This document shows, one piece after another, positions 7,433 to 16,174 of a stretch of 64,000 nt of DNA. Origin of the DNA: a bacterium (GTDB taxonomy: Bacteria > SAR324 > XYD2-FULL-50-16). Location of the stretch: NCBI GenBank assembly GCA_024275165.1, contig JAJRZQ010000036.1:1-64000 (forward strand). Reading direction: 5' to 3'. Both the position numbers and the translations under genes were made by a program. The first letter of the stretch is position 1; the number at the start of each line of letters is the position of its first letter. The notes beneath the pieces were generated by a model. That model made no database searches, had not been told where the DNA came from, and saw only the letters and a program-made list of their open reading frames with translations.

Positions 7433-9157
7433 TTAATAACCTAACGCAAGGCCGCTACGACGCGGATCAGCGACCCCGTAATATTTTCCCGTTCGCCCAT
7501 TGCGGTAAATGCTGTTTGCCGCCCCCATGGAGGCGCCTACCACGACCTTATGCCCCATTCGTTTCAATTTTTGAATCACCTTGGGGGCAAAACCCACTTC
7601 CAAACGCAATTCATCGGGAAACCATTGATGATGCATTCTCGGGGCTGCCACCGCCTTCCCCAAACTCATGCGATGTTCCAGCACATTTAAGATCACCTGC
7701 ACGGTGGTGGAGATAATCTGACTGCCTCCGGGGCTGCCCGTAATCAAAACCACCTTCCCTTTTTTTCGCACAATGGTGGGAGACATCGAACTGAGCATGC
7801 GTTTTTTCGCCTCAATCCGATTGGCCTTGCCCCCCACTAAGCCATAAGCGTTTCGGGCCCCGGGCTTGGCGGAAAAATCATCCATCTCATTATTGAGTAA
7901 AAATCCGGCGCCCTCGACCACCATCCCGTTGCCAAAACTAAAATTCAAGGTGGTGGTATTGGCAACCGCGTTCCCCCAACGGTCGATAACGCTAAAATGG
8001 GTGGTTTCGGTACTTTCATAGCCCCGAATCCGAGTAGGCCGAATCCGTTTCGAAGGCTTGGCCCTTTTTAAATTGATTTTGACCCTCTGCCGATTCGCGT
8101 AACCTTGATTAGTGAGTTTGCGCACAGGGACCCGAACAAAATCAATATCCCCCATATAACGGGAGCGGTCCGCATAGGCGTATTTCATTGCCTCGGCCAA
8201 GACATGGACCCCCTTGGCGCTATTGTGCCCAAACCTCTTTAAGCGAAATCCCTCTAAGATATTTAAAATCTGAATCACATGCACCCCGCCCGAACTGGGC
8301 GGCCCCATCGAAAGAATTTCATAGCCCTTATACACCCCTCGCACGGGCCTGCGCAAGGCGGGGTAATAGAGGGCTAAGTCTTCTGCGGTGATGATCCCGC
8401 CCGTGTTTTCCATTTGGGCTACAATTTGGCGGGCAATCTTCCCTTTATAAAAGGCAGATGGCCCTTCTTTCGCTAAGAGCTTTAAGGTTTTGGCCAAATC
8501 CGGCTGTTTTAAAAGATCCCCCGCCTCATAGGGCTCCCCCCATTGAAAAAAGACCTTTTTGGTGCTGGGCCATTGTTTCAGCATTTCTTCGCGTTTTTTC
8601 AAGGCCGCGGCAAAGGTGGGAGAAACAATAAACCCCTCTTCGGCAAGACGAATCGCCGGGGCCAAGGCCTCTGTCCAGGTTAAGGTGCCATAACGACTCA
8701 AGGCGAGGTGCAACCCGGCAACCGTGCCGGGCACCCCCGAAGAAAGCGCGCTAAAGCGGCTTTTTTGCGGGTCCGGCTCCCCGGCCTGATCTAGAAACAT
8801 GGTTTCGGTTGCTGCCAAGGGGGCTTTTTCCCGGTAGTCGATGGCACCCATCTTCCCGTTTTTCAAAGCGAGTACCATAAACCCCCCACCGCCGAGATTC
8901 CCCGCCCTCGGCATAGTTACCGCTAAAACCAAACCTAGGGTTACCGCGGCGTCCACCGCGTTGCCGCCTTTTTTTAAAACCCGTAAGGCTTCCTTGACCG
9001 CAATGGGCTCGCTCGCCACCACCATGCCTTGGCGCCCCTCAACGGTTTCCGCTTCACCCTGAGTCGGCCTAGCGGCAATGATCGGTTCAACCGCCGCTTC
9101 TTGCGCCCATAGATTCGAAGCGCAAAAAAACCAGAGCATAAAAAATATAAAACGCAT
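7433..9157 (-). CDS. ggt: Gamma-glutamyltransferase
   Basis: 574 residues from ATG 9157, which gives a proper signal peptide (M-R-F-I-F-F-M-L-W-F-F...W-A-Q) and begins one base after the carbonic anhydrase stop. The proenzyme cleaves itself before Thr385 in T-T-H-F-S-V-I-D, the nucleophile of the mature small subunit. Other family marks are D-Y-R-E-K-A-P (substrate Arg109), N-N-E-M-D-D-F and G-S-P-G-G. It acts in the periplasm on glutathione and other gamma-glutamyl compounds. The tight junction suggests co-transcription and translational coupling with the carbonic anhydrase upstream. Confidence 0.94.
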   Translation of the reverse strand: MRFIFFMLWFFCASNLWAQEAAVEPIIAARPTQGEAETVEGRQGMVVASEPIAVKEALRVLKKGGNAVDAAVTLGLVLAVTMPRAGNLGGGGFMVLALKNGKMGAIDYREKAPLAATETMFLDQAGEPDPQKSRFSALSSGVPGTVAGLHLALSRYGTLTWTEALAPAIRLAEEGFIVSPTFAAALKKREEMLKQWPSTKKVFFQWGEPYEAGDLLKQPDLAKTLKLLAKEGPSAFYKGKIARQIVAQMENTGGIITAEDLALYYPALRRPVRGVYKGYEILSMGPPSSGGVHVIQILNILEGFRLKRFGHNSAKGVHVLAEAMKYAYADRSRYMGDIDFVRVPVRKLTNQGYANRQRVKINLKRAKPSKRIRPTRIRGYESTETTHFSVIDRWGNAVANTTTLNFSFGNGMVVEGAGFLLNNEMDDFSAKPGARNAYGLVGGKANRIEAKKRMLSSMSPTIVRKKGKVVLITGSPGGSQIISTTVQVILNVLEHRMSLGKAVAAPRMHHQWFPDELRLEVGFAPKVIQKLKRMGHKVVVGASMGAANSIYRNGRTGKYYGVADPRRSGLALGY

Positions 9158-9158
9158 A

Positions 9159-9755
9159 TTAAAGGTCAAAAAAATGGACACGACCGGTTTCTAAGTCGTA
9201 AAGAGCGGGTTGAACTTTCAAATGCCCCGTATGCAGGCGAGGCGCAAAGGGGGAGGACTCCGCGCTGAGCTGTCTCGCCGCGTGGGCCGCGTTCGCCTTC
9301 ACCGCTTCCAACCACAAATCCGCGCCCGGGGCCAGAGACGACTTCGCCAGAGCTAAAGGCTCTTGAATGCGACTGGTCAAGGGGGCTAAATAATCATCTT
9401 GTACCCCATCCATCGCGGCCTTGACCGCGCCACAACGGGTATGACCCAAGGAGACAATCAAAGAAACGCCCAAAACCCGCACGGCAAACTGAATGCTCGC
9501 TAAAATCACCTCATCCGATAAAGCGCCGGCAACCCGGATAATAAACAAGTCCCCCACGGCGCGGTCAAAAATAATTTGCGGCGGCACCCTCGAATCGGAA
9601 CAACTCAGAATACAGGCAAAGGGGTTGGGGTCTTTCAAGGAAGTCGGTTTTTTCGGATAATCGGAAAAAATATAACTCTCCCCGGCAACATACCGGGCAT
9701 TGCCTTCTTTAAGAAGGCGTTTGGCTTCATCAGGAGTGTGCGTCTTTGGCTGCAT
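9159..9755 (-). CDS. Beta-class carbonic anhydrase
   Basis: 198 residues. Zinc ligands are plain: C-S-D-S-R (Cys52, with the Asp54-Arg56 dyad) and G-H-T-R-C-G-A (His105, Cys108). It interconverts CO2 and bicarbonate in the cytoplasm; there is no signal peptide. First gene of a two-gene unit with gamma-glutamyltransferase. The functional link between the two is unclear. Confidence 0.94.
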   Translation of the reverse strand: MQPKTHTPDEAKRLLKEGNARYVAGESYIFSDYPKKPTSLKDPNPFACILSCSDSRVPPQIIFDRAVGDLFIIRVAGALSDEVILASIQFAVRVLGVSLIVSLGHTRCGAVKAAMDGVQDDYLAPLTSRIQEPLALAKSSLAPGADLWLEAVKANAAHAARQLSAESSPFAPRLHTGHLKVQPALYDLETGRVHFFDL

Positions 9756-9837
9756 AAGAGTCCATAGCGTTTTTGGAAGACTACCAAAGCCTTTTCTTTT
9801 TCGCTAGCCCCAATGATGCGATTCGTTGAAAGAGGCG

Positions 9838-11880
9838 CTAGCGCTCCCCTTCAAAAATAGCCTTCACCTCGGTCGCGCTTAAGGCGCGACTGAAAAAACG
9901 CAACTCATCGAGCTTGCCCCGAAAAAAGCCCCCCGTGGGGGTCGCCCCCGTACCGGCTTCGGCACCGACTAAAAGATGGTTCGCCACTTGGTACTGCAAG
10001 GGGGTCGTCACCAGCGCATCGTCACTGGCAACCAGCCCCCCGTTGACATAGAGCTTTAAAAGCCGCCCATCGTAAACCACAAATAGATGCGCCCACCCAG
10101 AGAGGTTCTCTCGCGCGTAGCTGACATTGGCGAACTTCTCATACCGCCTGACCTCAGCGTAAACCCTCCCCTGCCGGCAGTAGAGGCGATACCCCCCAAG
10201 GCCCTCGAAATTAGACACCAGACTTTCTGACAAGTCGCACTCCTGGGCCCAAGAGGCTTTATAAAACCAACCCCCAAAACTGATCTGCGCCGGACGAAAA
10301 AGCTCTGAATTACCTAAATCCAGGTATTGACCCGCCTCGGAAAGAAGATACAAGGCCCCGTTCGGCAAGCCCTTGCGCCCCGCGGCGGGCAGGGGGTCGC
10401 CCTTTAAGCTCGCGGAGAGCAGATTCGCCCCTCGCCCCTCGCCGTTACTATCTAAAGGCAAGTGAACGATGAGGCTTGTTTCCAAGTCCAAGTCAGTCAG
10501 CGCCCAGGCCAAGGGAGTGGTCCATTCCCCCGACACCCCACGGCTGTAGGCTAAGAGGTAGGTTGTTCCCGTGGGCAAAAGGGTAGAGCCAAGCTGCAAC
10601 GACAAACTTTTCCCCTCCGTGGGTAAAGCGGCAAAGGGCAGGGACGAGAGCTTTGTCGTGGTATCGCTGCCCCAATAAAGCGCATAATCTTTAACTTGAG
10701 TTTCATCGGTAGCGGGGGTGAGGGTCAAGGTTCCGGCCAAACTGCCCTTGGCCGGGTCGATATCATAGAGCCGCAGGGCCGTGGGCGCCCCTAAAGGCAA
10801 ATGAAGGTCGACGATGGGCAAGGCGGCAGGGCTCGCCGCTTCACCGCTTGCGGTGGTGGTATAGACCAAAAGATGGGTCGCCCCGCTGGGAATCGCGGTA
10901 TTGGCCGCAAAGCTGTGGGTCAGGTTGGCCCCTGTTTTGGCGTAGGTGGCAATCGCGGTTTGCCCGCTCAATTTCGCGTTCACTCCCGAGCCCCAATAGA
11001 GTACATAACTGACTGAATTGGTTTCATCCGTCGCTTTTTGGATGACCAAACTCCCTGTAAGTTGGTTTTGATCGAGGTCCGAGTCGGTCAAGCTCAAGCC
11101 CTGCGCCCCCCCGGTTAAAGCCCAATCCGTAAAGGCCAAACTTGCCGGGCTTGCTTGCTCGCCAAACTGGTTGTAGGCGTACCACAAAAGGTGGGTCGCC
11201 CCCGAAGGCGTGGAGGTTGAAAGCAAATAACTCTGATCCGCCCCGTTTTTAGGTAGACTGGTCAGGGCCGTGGTGCTGAGTTTCGCGGTACTGCTGCTGC
11301 CCCAATAAAGATTGTAGCCGAATAAATCCGCTTCGCTGCTCGCTCGGCGCAGGGTGATGAGTCCATACAACTGACCCGCGTCCGCATCGGAATCCGCAAA
11401 TTGCAGGCTCCCCTGCGCCGTGGGGGGCAGGTTGGCCGGACTGGGCAAGGTGATGGTTGAGGCGGAATTGTACAAAGTGGCCTGATCCCCCCCGTCATAG
11501 GCCAAAAGATTAAAAAAATGATTCTGCCCCGAAGCCAACCCCTGGGCCATAAAAAAGGTCATGGCCCCCTTGGGCTGAAATAAGGCTATGGCGCTCTGTT
11601 GCACTTCGGCCACGGTACTCAAAATACCCTGGGTATTATAAAAAAGTTGGTATTGGATGTTGTTCGAGGCCGTACTGTCATCCTTTGCCGGGTCCCAACT
11701 CACCACCACCGTCTGTTGCCCTACCTGGCTTAGCGTCAACTTCGCAGAAAACAAGGTGGGCGCCGCTCCGTGATCTACCGCCGCGTTACTCGTTTTCTTG
11801 CAGCCTCCGGCAAAAGCCAGCACAACCCCGATCAGCCCGAGCCATCCCCAGAGGGCCCACCCCTTTTTGTTCGTCCCCAT
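9838..11880 (-). CDS. Large lipoprotein with C-terminal LamG/concanavalin-like domain
   Basis: 680 residues, starting at ATG 11880 within a TAATG overlap with the ROK kinase stop. The type II signal peptide has the lipobox A-F-A-G-G-C. The middle carries about four fibronectin-III-like or similar beta repeats of roughly 100 residues, each marked by a Y-x-L-Y-W-G-S motif and T-H-L-L-x-Y (visible at least three times). The last 200 residues resemble a LamG domain (F-G-G-W-F-Y-K-A, L-Y-V-N-G-G, D-E-L-R-F-F-x-R-A-L). Probably a surface sugar- or protein-binding lipoprotein; translational coupling to a sugar kinase hints at carbohydrate binding, which is inference. Confidence 0.8.
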   Translation of the reverse strand: MGTNKKGWALWGWLGLIGVVLAFAGGCKKTSNAAVDHGAAPTLFSAKLTLSQVGQQTVVVSWDPAKDDSTASNNIQYQLFYNTQGILSTVAEVQQSAIALFQPKGAMTFFMAQGLASGQNHFFNLLAYDGGDQATLYNSASTITLPSPANLPPTAQGSLQFADSDADAGQLYGLITLRRASSEADLFGYNLYWGSSSTAKLSTTALTSLPKNGADQSYLLSTSTPSGATHLLWYAYNQFGEQASPASLAFTDWALTGGAQGLSLTDSDLDQNQLTGSLVIQKATDETNSVSYVLYWGSGVNAKLSGQTAIATYAKTGANLTHSFAANTAIPSGATHLLVYTTTASGEAASPAALPIVDLHLPLGAPTALRLYDIDPAKGSLAGTLTLTPATDETQVKDYALYWGSDTTTKLSSLPFAALPTEGKSLSLQLGSTLLPTGTTYLLAYSRGVSGEWTTPLAWALTDLDLETSLIVHLPLDSNGEGRGANLLSASLKGDPLPAAGRKGLPNGALYLLSEAGQYLDLGNSELFRPAQISFGGWFYKASWAQECDLSESLVSNFEGLGGYRLYCRQGRVYAEVRRYEKFANVSYARENLSGWAHLFVVYDGRLLKLYVNGGLVASDDALVTTPLQYQVANHLLVGAEAGTGATPTGGFFRGKLDELRFFSRALSATEVKAIFEGER

Positions 11881-12791
11881 TAATTTTTTATTCCTTGTTT
11901 CTGCTTCCATTGATCCTCAGCAAAAAAAGCGGCCCCCCACAGGCCTGCCTCTTCCCCCAATTGAGCGGGGCGTAACTTGAGCTTCCCCCGAAAGGGGGGG
12001 AGTAATTCTTTTTCCATCTGCTGGCAGGCCGGCTGGATCAAGGCGTCCCATTGTTTTGACAAGCCCCCTCCAAACAAAATAAGTTCAGGATCCAAAAGAT
12101 GCACCAACCCTGCCAAGCCTCTCCCCAAAGCGAATTGTGCCTGAGAAATCACCTCTCCCGCTACCTGGTTGGACTCTCTAAGGGCAAACACCTCCTCTGC
12201 TTGGGTCACCTTAAGGCCCATGGCGCGAGCAACAGCGACAATTCCGCTGCCCGAGGCATAGGCCTCCAAATGCCCTAATTGACCGCAGCCACAAGGGGGG
12301 CCCGTAAAGTTGATGGGAAGGTGCCCCGCCTCTAAAGCGAGCCCCTGGGCCCCGACCAGCAGTTTGCCTGCCACCATGGCGCCCGCGCCAATGCCCGTGC
12401 CGAGGGTCAGCATCAAGCAGTTTTTCACCCCCTGGCCCCCACCCATACGGGCTTCCCCATAACAGGCCAGGTTGGCGTCATTCCCCAAGAACACGGGCAG
12501 ATTAAAGCGCTCTTCCAGTTCTTGGCGAATCGGGACTCGCGCCCAGCCGGGCAGGTTGGCAGAATGATAGATGATCCCTTGGGCCGGGTCGAGGGTTCCC
12601 GCAAAGGCGAGCCCGATCAATTGGGCCTTTTGCGCTTGCTTTTTCAAATAACCATCGACCAATTCATAAAAGGCCCGGGGGTGAAGGGGCGTGGCAAAAC
12701 GCTCAACGCTCAACCCCTTGGGGCCGAGCAGAGCGATACGGCAGTGGGTGCCACCTAAATCAATGGATAAGATCGGGCTTAAAGGATACAT
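11880..12791 (-). CDS. ROK-family sugar kinase (glucokinase-like)
   Basis: 303 residues. N-terminal ATP site I-D-L-G-G-T-H; catalytic region G-N-D-A-N-L-A; G-T-G-I-G-A-G phosphate loop; and the ROK zinc site of G-H-L-P followed by C-G-C-G-Q-L-G-H-L-E, a zinc-binding set of cysteines with the E-x-G-H histidine. It should phosphorylate glucose or an N-acetylhexosamine in the cytoplasm. No DNA-binding domain, so an enzyme rather than a repressor. It is followed with a TAATG overlap by the LamG lipoprotein. Confidence 0.9.
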   Translation of the reverse strand: MYPLSPILSIDLGGTHCRIALLGPKGLSVERFATPLHPRAFYELVDGYLKKQAQKAQLIGLAFAGTLDPAQGIIYHSANLPGWARVPIRQELEERFNLPVFLGNDANLACYGEARMGGGQGVKNCLMLTLGTGIGAGAMVAGKLLVGAQGLALEAGHLPINFTGPPCGCGQLGHLEAYASGSGIVAVARAMGLKVTQAEEVFALRESNQVAGEVISQAQFALGRGLAGLVHLLDPELILFGGGLSKQWDALIQPACQQMEKELLPPFRGKLKLRPAQLGEEAGLWGAAFFAEDQWKQKQGIKN

Positions 12792-12907
12792 AAACCGAGT
12801 TTAACTTGCTTTGAAAGAAAGGCCAAGGAGAAGGAGAGGAGGAAAAAGAAAGAAGCATTGAGCTTTCGACTCGTTTCTGGCAAAAAAAAAGCAACCAAGG
12901 AAAACCG

Positions 12908-13291
12908 ATGGAACTACCCCCGCCCGAGCAAGGGCTCAAACGAATCTACAAGGCCTTTTTCTATTCTTTAAAGGGTTTTGCCGCCGCTTACCGGCATGAG
13001 GCCGCCTTTCGCCAAGAGCTTTGGCTCTGCCTCTTGCTCACTCCGCTGCTTTTCTGGCTTGATTTTAACTGGGGAGAGCGGCTCTTGCTCTTATCGAGTT
13101 TATTGATTTTACTTATGGTTGAATTACTCAATTCCGCGATTGAGGCCCTCGCGGATTTAGCCAGCCCCGCCTACCACCCCTTGGCGGGCAGGGCAAAGGA
13201 TTTAGGCAGCGCCGCGGTTTTTTGCGCCTTGAGCTTTGTCGCTCTAGTCTGGGCCTGGGGTTTGGCTCGGGCTTTGGGCTATTTCACCTGA
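12908..13291 (+). CDS. dgkA: Diacylglycerol kinase DgkA
   Basis: 127 residues, the usual length. Three membrane helices, with the family motif E-L-L-N-S-A-I-E-A-L-A-D (residues about 77-88) and A-K-D-L-G-S-A-A-V. It phosphorylates diacylglycerol at the inner membrane, recycling lipid released by membrane-derived glycan synthesis; some homologues act on undecaprenol. A Shine-Dalgarno-like AAGGAAAA precedes the ATG. Its 3' end overlaps the convergent YihY gene by 13 bases. Confidence 0.93.
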   Translation: MELPPPEQGLKRIYKAFFYSLKGFAAAYRHEAAFRQELWLCLLLTPLLFWLDFNWGERLLLLSSLLILLMVELLNSAIEALADLASPAYHPLAGRAKDLGSAAVFCALSFVALVWAWGLARALGYFT

Positions 13292-14622
13292 TCCGGCTTA
13301 CCCCCTGTGACAGCTTGAGGAAAGACTTTGACTGGCTTTGGCCGAGTTTCCCATACTGCGGCCAGGCTTTGCCCCTCTTCTAAAAAATAAGGGTGTACCG
13401 CGAGTTGATTCAAGAGGTCGCCATGCCGCTGCTCAAAATTAAAATGCGCTTTATAATTGTAGAGCAGTTCAGCCAAATCCTGGAGCCGAATCATTTTCGG
13501 CGCCTTGCCCAGCTGGTAGGAGCCCCCTCCAAAATCGGCATGGGATGCCTCCAATTTCACCACAAACCCCTTGGCCAAAAGTTGATTGAGGATAAAGTGC
13601 AAGCGTTTTTTATGGATGCTCAAGCGAAAATGAAGCTGGCTCAAATCCAGCGCCTCCTCCCCCTCTTCAAAAGCCTTAACCAAGCAGAGCAACACCTGCA
13701 AACCGTTGTTTAAAAGCGATTCGTCATTATAAAGGTTTTCGACAAACTTATATTGGGTTGCCTGATGATATTGCAATACAAAGGTTAAAGCGGCTCCACC
13801 AAGGACCACCACCCAAACGACAAAGAGCCATAAAAGCATGATGGGAAAGGTAACCAAAGGGCCATAAACTAGATTTAAGGTGTTGAAATTACTAAAATAA
13901 TAACCTAGAGCCCAGTTGGTGAGCTGAATCAAAATCGCCGCGAACAAGGCCCCCTTTAAGGCAGCTAGGCCCTTTACCTTGACATTGGGAATATAAAAAT
14001 AAAGGGCCTGCAACCCCAAAGTGGTCACAAAGATCGGCACCAATTGACTAAAAACCGCCTCAAAAAGGGGAGAGCGAACCAAGTCCCCATAATAGGGCAT
14101 GCTATGCAAATAAGGGGGAATGGAAAAAACCAGCACCAGCAGCATGGGGCCAAAAAAAAGGGTCATGAAAAAAGCCAGCCCATTGCTGAACCACTTTCGG
14201 TCACGGCCCATATCCCAAATCTCATTTACCGCGTCCCCGACCTTTGCGTAGAGAAAAACTCCCGCGAGAAACAAAGCGGGAAAACCGATCACCCCCAGGG
14301 CAAGGCTTAAGTTTGCCAGCCGCTCCACTTGAATAAAAAGCTGATTGACATACTCAGGGATTAAATAAATCGAGATGAATTCTTGAATCTTGTCTTTAAC
14401 CTGCTGATCCTTGGTGATATTGCCTAAGATGGAAAAGAAGATCGCCACGATAGGCACCAAAGAGAGGATGGTGGAATAGGCCAAGGACTGGGCCATGATG
14501 GCGACCCGTCGTTTGCGGATATTCGCCGCCAGCAGCCGCGCGATCCGGCCCCACTTTACCAAGAAAGCCCCCCAGGGCCAAGTCTCAAGTCGGGTCACGA
14601 ATTTTTTTACTCTTGGCGTCAT
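13279..14622 (-). CDS. YihY/virulence factor BrkB family membrane protein
   Basis: 447 residues. The N-terminal 290 residues carry the YihY pattern: A-Q-S-L-A-Y-S-T-I-L-S-L-V-P after a basic stretch, then about six membrane segments, including Y-x-Y-I-P-N-x-x-V and P-I-M-L-L-W-L-F-V-V-W. The C-terminal 150 residues are soluble and look like a winged-helix-type extension, seen in longer family members. Older annotations call it ribonuclease BN, which is wrong for this family; the role is unknown. It starts divergently from the aldehyde dehydrogenase. Confidence 0.9.
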   Translation of the reverse strand: MTPRVKKFVTRLETWPWGAFLVKWGRIARLLAANIRKRRVAIMAQSLAYSTILSLVPIVAIFFSILGNITKDQQVKDKIQEFISIYLIPEYVNQLFIQVERLANLSLALGVIGFPALFLAGVFLYAKVGDAVNEIWDMGRDRKWFSNGLAFFMTLFFGPMLLVLVFSIPPYLHSMPYYGDLVRSPLFEAVFSQLVPIFVTTLGLQALYFYIPNVKVKGLAALKGALFAAILIQLTNWALGYYFSNFNTLNLVYGPLVTFPIMLLWLFVVWVVVLGGAALTFVLQYHQATQYKFVENLYNDESLLNNGLQVLLCLVKAFEEGEEALDLSQLHFRLSIHKKRLHFILNQLLAKGFVVKLEASHADFGGGSYQLGKAPKMIRLQDLAELLYNYKAHFNFEQRHGDLLNQLAVHPYFLEEGQSLAAVWETRPKPVKVFPQAVTGGKPDQVK

Positions 14623-14687
14623 GGTACTTTTCTGGTTTCTTTGTTAATATATTAAGCGCTGTTTCCCTTTTCCGCAATGCTTGCCTT

Positions 14688-16073
14688 ATGAAAAATCGGT
14701 TTCTCGCTCAACAACAGGCCTTTGCCCGTGACCCCTACCCCAGTTTAGAGCAACGCAAACGCGTGCTCGGCCAACTGATCCAAATGCTGCGACGGCGACA
14801 AACCGACTTTGCCCAAGCCTTAGCCGATGATTTCGGCCAGCGGGCAGAGAGCGAAACCAGGCTTTTGGAGGTCTTTCCTTCTTTAGAGCTGATCCGCTAC
14901 AACCTGCGCCAACTCCCCCGCTGGATGAAAAGGCAAAAACGATCCACCAGTCTGTGGTTTTTTCCGGCCCGCAATGAGGTGATTCCTTGGCCTAAGGGAG
15001 TCATCGGGATCATCGTCCCTTGGAATTACCCCCTTTTTTTGGCCCTTGGGCCTTTAGTCCAGGCCCTAGCGGCAGGCAATCGGGTAATGTTGAAATTACC
15101 GGAGCAAACCCCCGCTTTTTCTCCATTGCTCCAGCAGGCCTTAAGCGAAACCCTCCCCCAAGAGCGTTGCGCCGCGGTGTTGGGCGGTCCCGAAACCGGA
15201 GCGGAGTTTGCCGCTCTGCCCTGGGACCATCTCTTTTTTACCGGTTCCACCCAAATCGGGAAAAAGGTAATGGCCGCGGCAGCAAAAAACCTCACCCCCC
15301 TCACCTTAGAACTCGGCGGCAAGAGCCCGGCGCTCCTGTTCGACGATGCGGACTTCAGCGACGCGGCAACCAAAATTGTAACGAGTAAAAGCTATAACGG
15401 GGGGCAAACCTGCGTGGCCCCCGATTATGTGTTATTGCCGAAAAAGCGCCAAGAAGAGTTTATCGAGGCCTGCCGTCAAGCCTTCTTTAAACTCTACCCC
15501 CATTGGCGCAAAAACCCGGATTATACCGCCATTATCAATACTGCCCACTACAACCGCCTGCAAGAATTGCTGAGCGACGCGAAAGCTTTGGGGGCAGAGG
15601 TGTTGCCCCTGGCCAAAGACAGCCAAAGAGAAGCCAAGCGCGTCTTGGCCCTGCACCTGGTCTTGAATCCCCCCTGCGCCAGCCGCTTGATGAAAGAAGA
15701 AATCTTTGGCCCCATTCTGCCGATCTTAGGTTATGAAAACCTAACCGAAGCAAAGAACCTGCTGGCCCAAAACCCCAAACCCCTAGCCTTTTACGCCTTT
15801 TCCCAAAACTTGGACCAGGCTAAAAAACTAGCCCTCGCGACCCCCTCTGGGGGGGTGGCGCTCAACGATTGCGTACTGCACATCGCCCAAGAGGATTTAC
15901 CCTTTGGCGGGGTCGGCCCCAGCGGACTAGGCCAATACCACGCTGCCGAGGGTTTTTATGCCTTCTGCCAACTCAAACCGATTTTTCAACAGGCCTCCAC
16001 CAGTCTGGGGTTTCTTGTCCGCCCCCCTTATGGGGCCAGGATTAAGGCCCTGCTCAAGGCCATGATTCGCTAG
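14688..16073 (+). CDS. Aldehyde dehydrogenase (class 3 / coniferyl aldehyde dehydrogenase type)
   Basis: 461 residues from ATG 14688 (the longer open frame overlaps the YihY start and carries no family sequence). P-W-N-Y-P and F-T-G-S-T forms the NAD(P) site, L-E-L-G-G-K-S-P the catalytic glutamate, and G-G-Q-T-C-V-A-P-D-Y the catalytic cysteine. The lack of an N-terminal oligomerisation arm and the length match the class 3 group that oxidises fatty or aromatic aldehydes. The physiological substrate is not visible. Standing alone between YihY and rpsA. Confidence 0.92.
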   Translation: MKNRFLAQQQAFARDPYPSLEQRKRVLGQLIQMLRRRQTDFAQALADDFGQRAESETRLLEVFPSLELIRYNLRQLPRWMKRQKRSTSLWFFPARNEVIPWPKGVIGIIVPWNYPLFLALGPLVQALAAGNRVMLKLPEQTPAFSPLLQQALSETLPQERCAAVLGGPETGAEFAALPWDHLFFTGSTQIGKKVMAAAAKNLTPLTLELGGKSPALLFDDADFSDAATKIVTSKSYNGGQTCVAPDYVLLPKKRQEEFIEACRQAFFKLYPHWRKNPDYTAIINTAHYNRLQELLSDAKALGAEVLPLAKDSQREAKRVLALHLVLNPPCASRLMKEEIFGPILPILGYENLTEAKNLLAQNPKPLAFYAFSQNLDQAKKLALATPSGGVALNDCVLHIAQEDLPFGGVGPSGLGQYHAAEGFYAFCQLKPIFQQASTSLGFLVRPPYGARIKALLKAMIR

Positions 16074-16089
16074 TCAATCGTTTCCCCTC

Positions 16090-16138
16090 TTGACGAAACG
16101 CTAAAAAATCAGGCATAAATTATGTTTACTCGGTAAAC
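16090..16138 (+). promoter_or_regulatory. rpsA promoter/leader with perfect palindrome
   Basis: TTGACG at 16090-16095 is followed after 18 bases by CATAAA (a weak -10). Overlapping the likely start region is the perfect palindrome GTTTAC-TCG-GTAAAC at 16124-16138. The 36 bases between it and the rpsA ATG contain no Shine-Dalgarno sequence. Promoter assignment is by eye. Confidence 0.4.
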
Positions 16139-16174
16139 CCAGTAATTGTTTCAACCTAAAACACAACCTAACTC

